Shown here piece by piece: positions 1-11,645 of a stretch of 64,000 nt of DNA. How positions within the stretch are numbered: position 1 is the first letter of the stretch; each line of letters starts with the position of its first letter. This DNA is from Glandiceps talaboti. Lineage: Eukaryota; Hemichordata; Enteropneusta; Spengelidae. Both the position numbers and the translations under genes were made by a program. The stretch lies in contig NC_135561.1 of NCBI RefSeq assembly GCF_964340395.1, positions 15,966,461-16,030,460 on the forward strand. Reading direction: 5' to 3'. Below the pieces are notes generated by a model that did no database searches, had not been told where the DNA came from, and was given only the letters and a program-made list of their open reading frames with translations.

Positions 1-1950
1 AACTGTGAAGCGACCACATCGTGAGCCTGTCTGTAGGCACTGTTTGAATCTGAGCACAGATGTCCTTCAGAGAGACACGTCTACTAAAAGTTTAATCCAT
101 ATCTAGACTTCAAGATTGTGAAAACGTACACCTATGTTTGGGTTTAGAGAATAGAGCCAAAATTTCCCCAAGCACTTTGTCTGGGACAGACTCCATCAAG
201 GACATTTGGTCTCTTGAGTGACGTATGCTAACATTATTGTAACAAGTTATGCATAGAGGAAAAGTGGAGTAGTCGTTCTGACTCCTGGCGGATAAAAGTA
301 GTGGACCGGTGCGGTGAACTCTCTAAAGTTATGGTGACGGTCGTTGCATATAAACAACGATATACCTGAGGAAAACAACTTTTGATACCGTAAAAGCTCT
401 TTCTCTTTCCCTCTCTGGTTGATTGCGATACATTTGAGTAGGACAACTGCATTCCTTTGTTCAGTGCATTAACACTCTAAATGAACACAGTAAAGGTTTA
501 TTATGGCAAACTTGTATGGCCTTACTAATAATGTCACAGAGGCCAACCTCGGATTGACAGACCCGACCAACGGTTTTCGAACACTCCATGAATAACTTAC
601 GTCATATGTGTCTCCCTTCACACGTCGTTTTACGCATGGTTTAGTGGAGATTTGGTCTGATGCCAATATTTGGACTGATCAGCACACATGGGATGTTGTT
701 TAATAGTATCAAACATTACGTGTATCATGGATAGTTCTCCGTCATATATCTGACTATGCCACATGTACTAAACATCTTGCAGCCCACAACTGTTATAGTG
801 TTAGTGAAACTGTCCTCATCTCAGCTCGTCTAGAAATCAAACACGGTAATGATCCACATGTTTGTCTAGCTGGAACTTACACAAAACCATGCAAAAGAAA
901 ATACTAAAGTCTTAAAAAATAATGAAAAAGTTTGCAAGAACATACATAATTTCAAATCACTGAACTATTTTTTTCTAAAAAACACATAACTTGGTTTTCA
1001 TAATCATGCTCGTTGTCAAGAAGAAACATCTGTGTTTGGTTTCCTGGGCAGAATTATTTTAACTATTCTGTGCATCTCAGCTCACTTTTTTTTAATCTAA
1101 AGTTTCATCCTTAGAGAAGAAACACAACATACACATTCATTCTTGTTTGCATTCTGAGCTACTTTCTGTTGTCATGGAAACTGGCGGTGTAAGTGAAAAC
1201 GGAGTGCCCCAGATACACATACAGCAAACTAGCTTGTCAAAATGAAACACGCTTACAATATCTCTGACGCCACTACAATGTCTATTGTAATTAGTCACAC
1301 ATTTTCAAATGCATTAGCCAGAAATTGCTTCAGACCACAAACTCCCATTCCGTGCTTCCTACACCACACGGACAAATTACTAGATCTTCCAAGAGGTAGT
1401 GATACACTGCATATGTGGCGTTTATGTATTATTCATTGCGACGTAACCATAATTCACCTCCACATATTCATTAGTGACACTGTCTAATGCTCAGTTCCTG
1501 ACTAAAGTAACCAAACTGAAGAAAAAATGTCACAGCTTCCATCGATAACAGTCAACGTATTCAATCAATGTAGACCGACATGAAATGCATCTTTAAAAGC
1601 CTGGCAATAATTTGTACAATCTAATATCAACGTGAAACGCATCTTTCAATACTTTGGTGTAAAATGCACAAATGCATCTCTAAAAGCTTTAGGATAATTC
1701 ATGATTGCATGAGAAATGCAAACGTGGTAAACAAAAAAACAAACCCTTTACATTAGGAGAAATAAGCCATTAATTCTGCAGTCATTTCTTGTAGAACATT
1801 CCAGTTTCTTAATCTATTTATAAACACTTTGGGATAACTCAGGATACAATTCCCCCTGAAGGCATAGACTGCCACCTTTGCCCTACTTCCGTTTAAAAAG
1901 TGATTCCATTGTACAGGCTGGAAAATGGGAAACACAGAGCACCTGGATAT
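1..1950. other. Intron sequence, nothing recognised
   Basis: AT-rich unique-looking sequence. Short open frames (60-81 codons) have no recognisable similarity. Confidence 0.6.
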
Positions 1951-1952
1951 AT

Positions 1953-2250
1953 TGTGCAGTGTTGTGCAGTGTTGTGTTGTGTTGTGTTGTGTTGTGCTGT
2001 GTTGTGTTGTGTTGTGTTATGCTGTGTTGTGTTGTGTTGTGTTGTGCTGTGGTGTGGTGTGTTGTGTTGTGTTGTGTTGTGTTATGCTGTGTTGTGTTAT
2101 GTTGTGTTGTGTTGTGTTATGTTGTGGTTCTATTGTGTATGGGCTGGTACATGTAGTTGTGGTTGCATTGCGTTAATGTTACGTTGTGTTGCGTTGTGCT
2201 GCGCTGTGCTGCGCTGTGCTGCGGTGCGTTGCATTGCATTGCATTGTGTA
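1953..2250 (+). repeat. GTTGT pentanucleotide microsatellite, degenerate
   Basis: Repeated GTTGT units with scattered C and A substitutions run from 1953 to about 2130. After a short break, a related GCGTTGTGCTGC/GCATT phase follows to 2250. The G and T bias is confined to the plus strand, so cysteine/valine/leucine-rich frames appear in several phases and are artefacts. Confidence 0.95.
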
Positions 2251-2942
2251 AATTCAGTTTGGAAGTGGTCCCACGACTTTGTGTATGTTGTCCCACTACT
2301 ATTCATAAATATAAGAGGGCCACTAAGTTCCACTTTGTTGAATACAGAATAGTGACTGACTTGTTCTGTGTACACCATCTATGATCTAACCTGTGTTAGT
2401 GAGGACCCAGTCAGGCTTATCAAACAAGACAAGAAAAACATTCTGGGTTGCCTTCACTTCAAATAAAGTATGACAACCCACATATTACACAACTACAAAA
2501 CGTACTCAATCACAACGTTTTATTATCAATATTGTAATGTAAAAGGCTGCCATTTTACTGCAGCTGGACCCAGGTGTGCACAAAATAGACTAAAAAGAGA
2601 ACTTATTAAACTTGTCAAGGACACACAGGAGGTCATCTACACTCCTGTTCACATCTGGACATTTACACTTATCATAAAATGTTAAAACTTGAAAAGTGAT
2701 ATTGGTATTTTTGGTGTCACCCAAATGAATTTTGGGGTGTAAGTGTTCAAATTGTGAAGTTTTGTATAAATTCATATCTATAGCTGGCTTGTTTTGTATT
2801 TTTTGAAATTCAAACATATCTGCATAATTTCTTGGAATAATTCTCAGATTGTTATAAAATTCATGCCTGTAAGTACCAGAAGTCCATCTGAGGCCTCTGA
2901 TCATTCAACTGGTCTCTGAACCAAAAACGTTCTTATATTAAT

Positions 2943-3112
2943 CAATGGCCGTGTTTCAATCCCAGGTTCCCGCATTAGTGTTATCTTTTCATTTTAGCCA
3001 CGAGGATTACATAGGATTATTCTTTTGTTCTGGGTCAACTTTTTCTATAGCTTTTGTCAGACAACTGTTTTTCACACCTAAATTTTAGTCCTTTTTCAAA
3101 GTGGGCCTTTAA
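2943..3112 (+). mobile_element. TTAA-ended short repeat family 1, copy A
   Basis: This copy shares an aligned ~165-bp sequence with copies at 28793 and 4182. The shared sequence includes TTTCAATCCCAGGTT near the left end, GCATTAGTGTTATC, then TTTTTCTATAGCTTTTGTCA. The right end reads GGGCCTTTAA; its reverse complement, TTAAAGGCCC, matches the left end of copy B. That implies inverted ends at a TTAA target. TTAA plus AGG ends are known from T2/Kolobok-type elements, but no transposase is present, so that class is a guess. Confidence 0.7.
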
Positions 3113-3325
3113 GTCAGAGTCCCCCCCCCCCCCTCCCTGTCAACAGGGTTCTGAGAACAGTGCAGGCACGGACAAGCCACTATGTTTCAAGTGAGCCATG
3201 GTTTATTAGTTCCATGATATTGTTGGCGTTTGTTTTTTACTGCACAAATGTTTGTTTACATTTGTATTTTATTACCTGGAACATGTACTGGTGAGTACAG
3301 TTCACAACTAGTTGGATTTTATGAG

Positions 3326-3400
3326 TTTCTTCCAGTTCACATGGTTGAGGTCTTCTAAATGGTCAAGATACTACTGAAATGATCTAAGGGGTAAACCATT

Positions 3401-3443
<43 letters not shown>

Positions 3444-3702
3444 GGGGGGGGGGGTTCTATTTTAATGTGTAAGTGTACAGGGACTAAGTTGTATGTGGCC
3501 AAACATTGTTGTGGTGCCCCCCCCCCCCTTTCTTCCAGTTCACATGCTCTTCTAAATGATCCAGATACTACTGAAATGACTTAAGGGGTAAACCATTTGA
3601 TTTTTTTTTTTTTTTTGGGGGGGGGGGGGGGGTCCATTTTAATGTGTAAGCTTACAGGGATTTGTATGTGACCAAACATTATTGTGGTGCCCCCCCCCCC
3701 CC
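3326..3702 (+). repeat. Two-copy tandem duplication (203-bp offset) with T/G/C homopolymers
   Basis: Unit 1 starts at 3326 and unit 2 at 3529. Both read TTTCTTCCAGTTCACATG, then GATACTACTGAAATGA, GGGGTAAACCATTTGATT, a T run followed directly by a G run, ATTTTAATGTGTAAG, CCAAACATT and TTGTGGTG, and end in a C run. The homopolymer lengths differ: T39-G12 in unit 1 and a shorter T run with G16 in unit 2. Most of the length difference between the units lies there. Confidence 0.9.
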
Positions 3703-4181
3703 TGTTAACTCATTCACATTGTCATTGTCAAGCCTGTTCACCAAGTCTAAGGACTAACATTCAAGACTACTATAGTACAGTCGCAGGTGACACAGATACT
3801 TTTGTTCAAAGTAATAAAAGTATGTATAAAGAATGTGAAGCATTGCATTCTTGTGACAAGGTATTGTTGTGTACGACAGATATATTGTTGCTAATGAAAT
3901 ACTGCTGTACTACCATTCTTTGTTTTCAAAGTGGTTCACAGGCAATAACACTGGTATCTAACTGAGTCTGGTATTTGTCTAGACTGTCCACAAAAACAAA
4001 AAGATCTTTGAAGCCATAATGATACTAGACGTCCACTGAAGTATTTGTGTAAGTTAGACACCAAGATTGGATCACAATCAGTATGCGCTGCCTTCTATTA
4101 CTATGCCAAATTTGACACGCCACACACAATTTTTATCATTTTTTGGACCCGCAACAACAAAATTTGGCTATCATTTAGAGC

Positions 4182-4338
4182 GCACGCTGATCACAATTTA
4201 CGTGGTACAAAAAGTTGTCTTGTAAAATTATAGAGAAGGATTTTCCTGAATAAAAAGAATATTCCCTGTGTAATCATTATGGCTCCATTGATAGATAACA
4301 CAAAAGCAAGAACCTGGGATTGAAACCCTGGCCTTTAA
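4182..4338 (-). mobile_element. TTAA-ended short repeat family 1, copy C
   Basis: Read on the minus strand from 4338, this begins TTAAAGGCC and continues with GTTTCAATCCCAGGTT, GTGTTATC, GATTACACAGGGAAT and ACAAGACAACTTTTTGTACC. It tracks copy A with small gaps to about 4182. Sequence outside the TTAA is unrelated to the flanks of the other copies, which fixes this boundary. Confidence 0.65.
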
Positions 4339-6006
4339 GTCAAACTGGATGAACACTACAAGTTACAGCATGAAGTGTTTTTGTCAACGGTAGCAAGTAG
4401 GTAAAATGTACCAACAGTCCCCAGTTTTTGGGGGGGTTTTTTTCACAAGACTTCCCCACCACAAGTGTTTAACTGGATAGAAAAATCCACATGTAAGTTT
4501 TACCAGATTTCCCTTCTCTGTTCCCAGGGTTACCAACCTTAGAAAAACACTGCACTATCACACCCATCATTCCAAACAATTTGAAAAGAAAACTACTTTT
4601 AAGATGACAATGATCATAAATCAATGAATCATAAACTGATTCAAATGATCCAAATCATTAGGATTTATTCATTTAAATATACATTATTTTTGCAAATAGG
4701 TAACGACAAGCATAACTTTCGGGTGTTTTTTCATCAATATCCAAATATCACCATGGTTACCAATGTGGTTTAAGTATCTACATCACTTTATAACCTTTTA
4801 ATGAGTTGCTACTCCAACCATCTACTTTGGCTAAACTAACACTTATCTCAAACATACATCACACATTTTTTTGGTATTATATTTCAACTTTTCAAAACAA
4901 AGTTTATTCAGTCAAATGCCTTTTATATCTATGTCATTTATCCTATAAAACAAGGCATACAACTGGTGATGCCCAGGGTTTATTTTTTTTTCCACAAGTA
5001 CAATAACTTGAAAGTTGAGAGCCACTCTGAAGAGGGAGGGATGGAGTACTTTAGAACCTACAGCCATTACATTTTTTAAGAGTCTAATGTTTATCCTACG
5101 CTGGGCTCCTTCAGTGGATTTGGAGAAAGTGAGCCATCAGTTTCCGTGTAATGTCAGCTAGGGTCTTTTATAAGGGCTCTTAAGCAACAAAGGAGTTTAG
5201 TGTCGCTTGAAAAATGACCACAGCCAAATGGAAAAAGTCAAAACACTTGTATGTAGAGGGGTGGTTTTCTGAACACAGGATACAAATGCCGACTTTCAAA
5301 GCAGGGGGCCAAGGCCGGACACCGACTCCAACCATACATACATGCATTGAGTTTGGGTGGCCAAGTATTACTTCACATTTCCAGATCACTGATAGCTACC
5401 GATCTTTGTTCTGCGGTCGTTCACTCGCGTGAGGTGAACACAAAAACAACCGGTTGGTAGAAACTGTAAACCAATCAGCTCAAAACAGAGTCTGGCTGTT
5501 ACATAAAAACAGAAGTTAACAGCATACAGGTCATCTGAAGTGACCTTACCGATCTCATGGGCTTTGTCAACTTTACCACATTCTGGGCACAATCATTAAC
5601 ACTGTAAGTCCACTAAAAAGATTAGATATAAACACCCACTTTAATCAAAGCTGTTAAACAGTGATTGCAAATGTATAAGTTTAGTCTGGCCAGAGTTGAC
5701 TGTTCGGGCCTACTCTAAACAAATTGACAGAACTGGGAAACGTAATATAGGCAATATTGTTCACTCGAAAAAAACAAACACAAATGGCAACAACATCTGT
5801 ACCCAGTGCGACCAGTTAAATGAATAACACAATTTGGTGTAGTGGTTAAACATGATAAAAACTGTGATTTCTTGTGCGTCATCACTTGGCAAGAGATAGG
5901 GGAATACCCAATTTTGGTTTGTCACCACTGTCACAAGAAATTTTGTCTTGTTTGTCAATGGTACATCAGAGTAGCTTTATACTTATTGAAGTGGTTAAAC
6001 TACTGT

Positions 6007-6074
6007 ACTGGCCTGTACATATTACTGGCCTGTACATATTACTGGCCTGTACATATTACTGGCCTGTACATGTA
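6007..6074 (+). repeat. 17-bp tandem repeat, four copies
   Basis: ACTGGCCTGTACATATT is repeated four times and ends in TGTACATGTACAT. It is a small minisatellite. Confidence 0.9.
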
Positions 6075-6141
6075 CATATCTGAACACCAGATTATAAACA
6101 ACTTTACAGACTATGTCCCTTTAACAACCACTGTGCAATAC

Positions 6142-6453
6142 CAAGGCTAGATGGTCTTCAAACAGTAACTGAAATCTGATTTGCTACATATTATAAATAT
6201 AATGACCTAATCCTAACATCATACACCCTGAACAGTATTGAATCAGATTTGGGTTATCAGACATATGCACCAGTACACATATCATCATGCAATATATCCA
6301 ATCAAATTAATTGTTCGGTCCGCACCCAAAAATCAGCACCCCAATAAATCACGATTTCAACTTATTACTATATTACTTACAAATAAAATAGACCTCTAAT
6401 TGACATGTACAATGTCTAAATATTGGTATGTTCACAATTTTCAGTGAATGGAG

Positions 6454-6488
<35 letters not shown>

Positions 6489-6524
6489 TGTATGTATGTA
6501 TGTATGTATGTATGTATGTATGTA

Positions 6525-6577
<53 letters not shown>

Positions 6578-6760
6578 ATGTATGTATGTATGTATGTATG
6601 TATGTATGTATGTATGTATGTATGTATGTATGTATGTATGTGTGTATATATATATATAAACTCAGTATATATAGAGCGGTATAAATAACGGTATAATGTT
6701 TATAACTTGGTTGTATGATCAAAAAATTAATACCCAAGTTACAGCTAGTGCACCTGTCAC
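6142..6760 (-). mobile_element. ~620-bp TTAA inverted-repeat element, degraded copy with TATG array
   Basis: This region aligns in reverse to the element at 47134-47755. Shared blocks include ACACCCTGAACAGTATTG (6224-6241), GGTCCGCACCCAAAAATCAG (6317-6336), ATCACGATTT, TACAATGT...ATTGGTAT and TCAGTGAAT. After the TATG/TG array comes AGTTACAGCTAGTG (6737-6750), which is the terminal repeat seen at 47 kb. The microsatellite at 6454-6658 therefore sits inside the element. Outer ends are eroded; the left limit is approximate. Confidence 0.65.
6454..6658 (+). repeat. Compound TATG/TG/TATG/TA microsatellite
   Basis: TATG units flank a central TG block (about 6529-6560), and the array ends in a TA run. 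Because the unit is 4 bp, a 12-bp phase gives Met-Tyr-Val-Cys peptides on one strand and His-Thr-Tyr-Ile on the other. No coding meaning is assigned. Confidence 0.97.
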
Positions 6761-7415
6761 CAACAAAGTTCTATCTTGACATGATATATACTTACATGTA
6801 TACTAATATTTAGAGATCTCTAGCTATATACCTGAAGTGATCAAACTAGAGTATCCTTTCATAAAAGACAAACTGATAATAAATAATGTATGCATTTAAT
6901 CTTTCATTTCATCAAGTTTTTACAAAGCCCACAGATAAATTCTGGATATAACAACCAGAGTACAAAAGCTTTTACATAACATAGTGAGCTGCTTACAAAC
7001 ACACTCGCCTTATCACCTTACAGGAAAGCTTCATGAATTATGAGCAAATTAATCAACATGATACATTACTTAATTTCTTATATATTTATAAAATAATTCT
7101 ATACTGTATTGAGCTATGATGGATAAATGTTTACTTTGTAAACTCGGTGATACTCTGATACAACTCTAAATGTTTTTATGTTTGATTAGGACAAGTGTTT
7201 GTCAAATAAATTTTGCTGGAAATTGTAAATAATCTCTTGTACTTAGAAAACACATTACTGATACATGGGAATGTATAGATATATATATTCTCACAGTCAT
7301 ATGTGCCACCCCACCCCCACCCCCATCCCTACATTACCTACATTGTACACATGCTCTTATTAGAAAAAGCCTTATTCATTTTGCTGTATGTTTAATCATC
7401 TTTTTCTATGTATAC

Positions 7416-7494
7416 ATGTGTGTGTGTGTGTGTGTCTGTGTGTGTGTGTGTGTGTCTGTGTCTGTGTATATGTGTATGTGTGTGTGTCTGTCAC
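7416..7494 (+). repeat. TG dinucleotide microsatellite, interrupted
   Basis: A run of TG with interspersed TCTG and TATG interruptions. Confidence 0.95.
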
Positions 7495-8764
7495 TGTGCA
7501 TGTAGAACAAACATGTTGACAAGGCATTCTCTTTCAATTGTCATACACTAGAAATGGACAGGAACATCAATTCTGATTGGTCAATAATTGATTTCTATGA
7601 GAAATGAAGACCATCTTGGCCAATCAATCTGCTTGTCTTTGGCAACATTCAAAGCCTTCAAAAGTACTGTAATATCCTTGTTCCTTGACACAAGTAAGTA
7701 GTAATAAATCAGACTAAAGACCTATGTCAAAGATCCTGTAAGTCCCTCACAATACCTAAAGGATTTCTTTACCAAAATCTATCACCCAATTTATCCTGTG
7801 GGCTGATGACAGATACTTTTCACAATCCGATGGATTTACAGATATATGGATTCGCAGTAACATTAAAATCTTGGCGTAAAGTTCACTAAAAACACCCACT
7901 TTGCCCAAAATTCACTCATCGCAAGAAATCTAATACTTCGGTATGCATGTCTTGTTTTTTACATTTTTATAGCAACTTTAGCTATATACGCATACTTCTT
8001 GAATAACAAATGCACCAGGAACGAAAAAAAAACTCATTCCACCTTTTACTGACCTGCCTTTTAGTGCAGTTCTACAGCTTTAGGTGTTACGCCACAAGCG
8101 ACAATTTAATTCTTTGTAGTTATATATCACATCTGCCCTAACATTGAGATAATTACACACACATAAATGCACAAAAACGTTAATATTCACATAAAATTTG
8201 ATGGCAGACTTTTTAAATCGAAAACAAAATCAAATCTCTGACATCTTGTAAGCTTTCAGTTATAAATAAATCTCACTACAGCTGTCTATTTTAATTCTAA
8301 TAAAGGATTTCCATTAATAATTGCTTCTTCTAGTTACATGTACTAAAGGAAAAGTCTGTCAAGAATTTTCGCTGAAAGCCATCCTAGATACTCAAAACAA
8401 ATTCCCTGATGTAATCCGTAGTTTCAATCAGAAAATTTAGCACAATAACAAAACCTTTCTCCGGGGTTTAACAAAATGGAAGTTCTCCACCTGGTGGACA
8501 GATTATATCTGAGAATGAAACATGGTAATATTAGTTGAAAAATAAGATGGTTGAATAAACTGCTGTGCTTGCAAATAGCTAGAATTACAAATTGACCACA
8601 TGAGAACTAAGTCCTTTATAACTTAGCATGCACTTCTGAAATTCAAATAAGCTAAAAATTAAAAAAAATTTACTTTAAAAATAAAAAAAAATTTACTGTA
8701 CAATGTACTTTGTTTAATAAACACTCCAACCCTTACTTAGTAAATATCAGACCCTCAAAAATCA

Positions 8765-8786
8765 GGGGGGGGGGGGGGGGGGGGGG
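8765..8786 (+). repeat. G22 homopolymer
   Basis: An uninterrupted 22-base G run, so C22 on the EXT1 sense strand. Comparable plus-strand runs lie at 3617-3632 (16), 10984-11007 (24), 17032-17057 (26), 24102-24116 (15) and 51421-51433 (13). Confidence 0.95.
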
Positions 8787-9825
8787 TTACTGTTAATTTG
8801 TTCAAATAAATGTCTAAATGTTAATGTTATCAAAATAAACCCATGATTATAAAATCCAAAATGGCCGCCAAATACTGTGTCACATCTAATGGGAAAATAA
8901 CAGATTGTCAATTTCCTTGAAAACAAGATCGTAAACCCCCAAATTTCTTTTCTTCATTTCAAAGAACCAAGAACAAGCTTCCACATGGCAAAGTCTGGAA
9001 AAAATTGAATAGCTTTGATTTCCAAGGAAATGTCTCCGGAGGCACAATCTACCTTAATATTGGAAATCAGTTCATTGTCACTGTGACCTCTGATGAAAGT
9101 ATTTTGGCATTCATGACCTAACATTTGGGGGTCACTTATGGTTTCCCCTTACATGTCTCTATTCTTCTGTACTGTGTCAAAGTTCATGACCTTTCACACT
9201 ATCTCGATGACGCAGAAATTTAATCACAGGAGCATTACTAAAAGTGGCGGAAAATGATGTGAGAATGTTTGATCACTGACTGTTGTTATCTTGGGTGATC
9301 AAGATATCTGACAAACAAATGGATATATCGATATCATCAAAGTCGACATGTCCCACAGTAAAGCAACTCAAAGAATATGGGACTCAATTTAGCAACTTGC
9401 ATATGACTCTGATTAGTAAGAAACAACATTACCCATACCCTGCCAGATTTTGTTTTTGATTCAAATACTTACTGAGTCAACTTTCACATTTCAGAAAGAA
9501 AACGCCCAAGGCAAACTACAGTCATTCCTCGATGGTAAATCTTAAATTTTCTGCAATTACATACATGTTTAGCCATATGTAATATCAACTCTGTCTGGCC
9601 TCACAGTCTACATGTAGATGTCTATACAGGCGTAAATAACGTCATTCATTATATGTGTACGTGCTCTCATTGTACAATTAGCCAGGACCCACTTAACAAT
9701 TTGCATATTATCGTTCTGAAGGGTAACAGCTAATTTTCAGACATCGTCTAAGAATGCGTGTGTCAGTGAATGTGTACGTTGTATCTATTTTGCAAGTATG
9801 TGTCTGCATCTATAAATCATGTGTG

Positions 9826-10240
9826 TGTATGTATGTATCATTGTATGTATGTATGTATGTATGTATGTATGTATGTATGTATGTATGTATGTATGTATGT
9901 ATGTATGTATGTATGTACAAATGTATGTATGTATGTATGTATGTTTGTATGTATGTATCATTGTATGTATGTATGTATGTATGTATGTATGTATGTATGT
10001 ATGTATGTATGTATGTATCATTGTATGTATGTATGTATGTATGTATGTATGTATATATGTACATGTATGTATGTATGTATGTATGTATGTATGTATGTAT
10101 GTATGTATGTATGTATGTATGTATGTATGCATGTATGTATGTACAATGTATGTATGTATGTATGTATGTATGTATGTGTGTATGTATGTATGTATGTATG
10201 TATGTATGTATGTATGTGATGTATGTATATATATATATGT
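9826..10240 (+). repeat. Long TATG microsatellite with periodic interruptions
   Basis: About 400 bp of TATG with ATCATTG interruptions (ends near 9843, 9963 and 10023) and TGTACAAATG, ATGTACATG and GTACAATG variants, ending in a TA run. The repeated ATCATTG interruptions suggest block duplications within the array. Frames of up to 190 codons here are artefacts. Confidence 0.97.
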
Positions 10241-10705
10241 ATTCCAAGTTTGCCTATTTGCCTATTTCTCTGTATAAAATGATAACTTGTCTGAAATGTT
10301 CTACTTCACTGAACAAGCTTCTGTAGGTCAGTTAGTCACTTGAGAAATCCTACACTGGGGTAGCTGCACTCGTTGCAAAGACACTGGGGTTGCAGCTACA
10401 ATCTTGCAAAGACACAACTTAAAATATGGTAATGTCACAATTGCTTAGAGTTTATCATTCTTCATGCATCATGCTGTTTTATTTGTTAGCTGCTACATGA
10501 TTTATCTCCCATGGTTCAAAGTATTCAACTTAAAACCAGACAACCCAAATACATACACGTTTACTGTTTAGTACAGTACACCACTAAAAACCACCGCCAG
10601 GCCAAAACAAGACATATCAAACACGTGTGAAGTACTACAACCCTTAAATTTTGGAGAACTTGATCATTTTCACATCATAAACTTGCCAGTAGTGTTCATT
10701 GACAT

Positions 10706-10718
10706 CGACCTTTGACCT
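10706..10718 (-). promoter_or_regulatory. DR1-like motif (AGGTCA-A-AGGTCG)
   Basis: One mismatch from the DR1 nuclear-receptor consensus, read on the minus strand. A further AGGTCA-like half site (AAGGTCAAG) lies about 20 bp away on the plus strand. Motif evidence only; function untested. Confidence 0.3.
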
Positions 10719-10983
10719 CAATAAAACCAAGGTCAAGCCCTCCAGTGGACTGTCAAAATAAATATTATTACCATGGCAATGATACCTCTCTTTTTCATAG
10801 CCATACAATAAACCCTGATGCTGCCTAATTTTACAGGTACAATAGAAGTTGTGAATGGACATAGAATATCTGTAGTGCCCACCACACCTGGCCAGTCACA
10901 TGACACACTCCTTTGACGTTATTGTTTGCAAGGTCAAGATGAACTACAAGTATCACACATTCTTTTCATACCTGCATTCTTCA

Positions 10984-11007
10984 GGGGGGGGGGGGGGGGG
11001 GGGGGGG
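10984..11007 (+). repeat. G24 homopolymer
   Basis: An uninterrupted 24-base G run followed by TTCTATTTTT. The same GG-TTCTATTTT junction follows the G run at 3443-3454. Confidence 0.95.
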
Positions 11008-11389
11008 TTCTATTTTTCTTAGGAATGAAAGGGAAACTAAGAGTAGTCATGTGATGCATCCATTTGTGAAAACACTGTAGTGTAGGTTTACTTATAACTG
11101 TCACATTGAGTTTTTTTTATAGTTTACAATGTACAAGCATGGGGATTGGAAGGACCGTCCTTCCTACCTACCTACCTACATTGTACCTACCTACCTCCAT
11201 GGTACAAGTATGTGAGAATTTGGGCCACAAGTGACACAAGCCCATTTCACATGTGTGATGTTCTCACCCCTACATTACTACCACGTTGTTATATACCCTG
11301 GGGTGATATTATAAGATTTGCTTGATTTAACTTTTAAGAGACATAGAGCACAGCTCTAAAAATCCCTCTTCCATTTGCTAGGTGTCAGT

Positions 11390-11645
11390 TAGAGTCAGAT
11401 GTTAACATTCACTGGTCTAGCCTTGAGTTGACATTAAGCTGATGCTGGCATTTGTGACCTGTCCCATTGCCAATACATGCTGCTGGTGGTGTTTAGATCC
11501 AGACCAGTGTTTAGCGATGAGCTTGTCTGGTGTTAAATGTACCAGGCTAGCCATTAGGCTGGTGTAGACATTAACCCCCTCTAGCTGCTATTCATGCCAG
11601 TAGAGTGTCTCGTGCCATCCCAGTGTTAACACTAGACTAGCCAGA
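11390..11645 (+). repeat. Degenerate internal repeat rich in CTGGTGT/GGCTAGCC
   Basis: The segment repeats short blocks such as CTGGTGTTAA, CCAGGCTAGCC, GGCTGGTGTAGACATT and CCAGTGTTAACACTAGAC. The reverse complement of about 38226-38285 (TACCAGCTCAG, GGCTAGGCTGGTGTTAT) looks related. Divergence is too high to define a unit by eye. Confidence 0.35.

Noticed and set aside
4310-4338. tRNA-derived SINE head (GTTTCAATCCC resembles a B box)
   Set aside because: Homology among the three copies begins right at the adjacent TTAA, leaving no room for an A box, and copy A has inverted ends. A TTAA element explains it better.
9754-10326. Met-Tyr-Val-Cys repeat protein, also at 6.4, 18.6 and 35.1 kb
   Set aside because: A pure consequence of the TATG tetranucleotide array; equivalent frames exist on both strands and in several phases.
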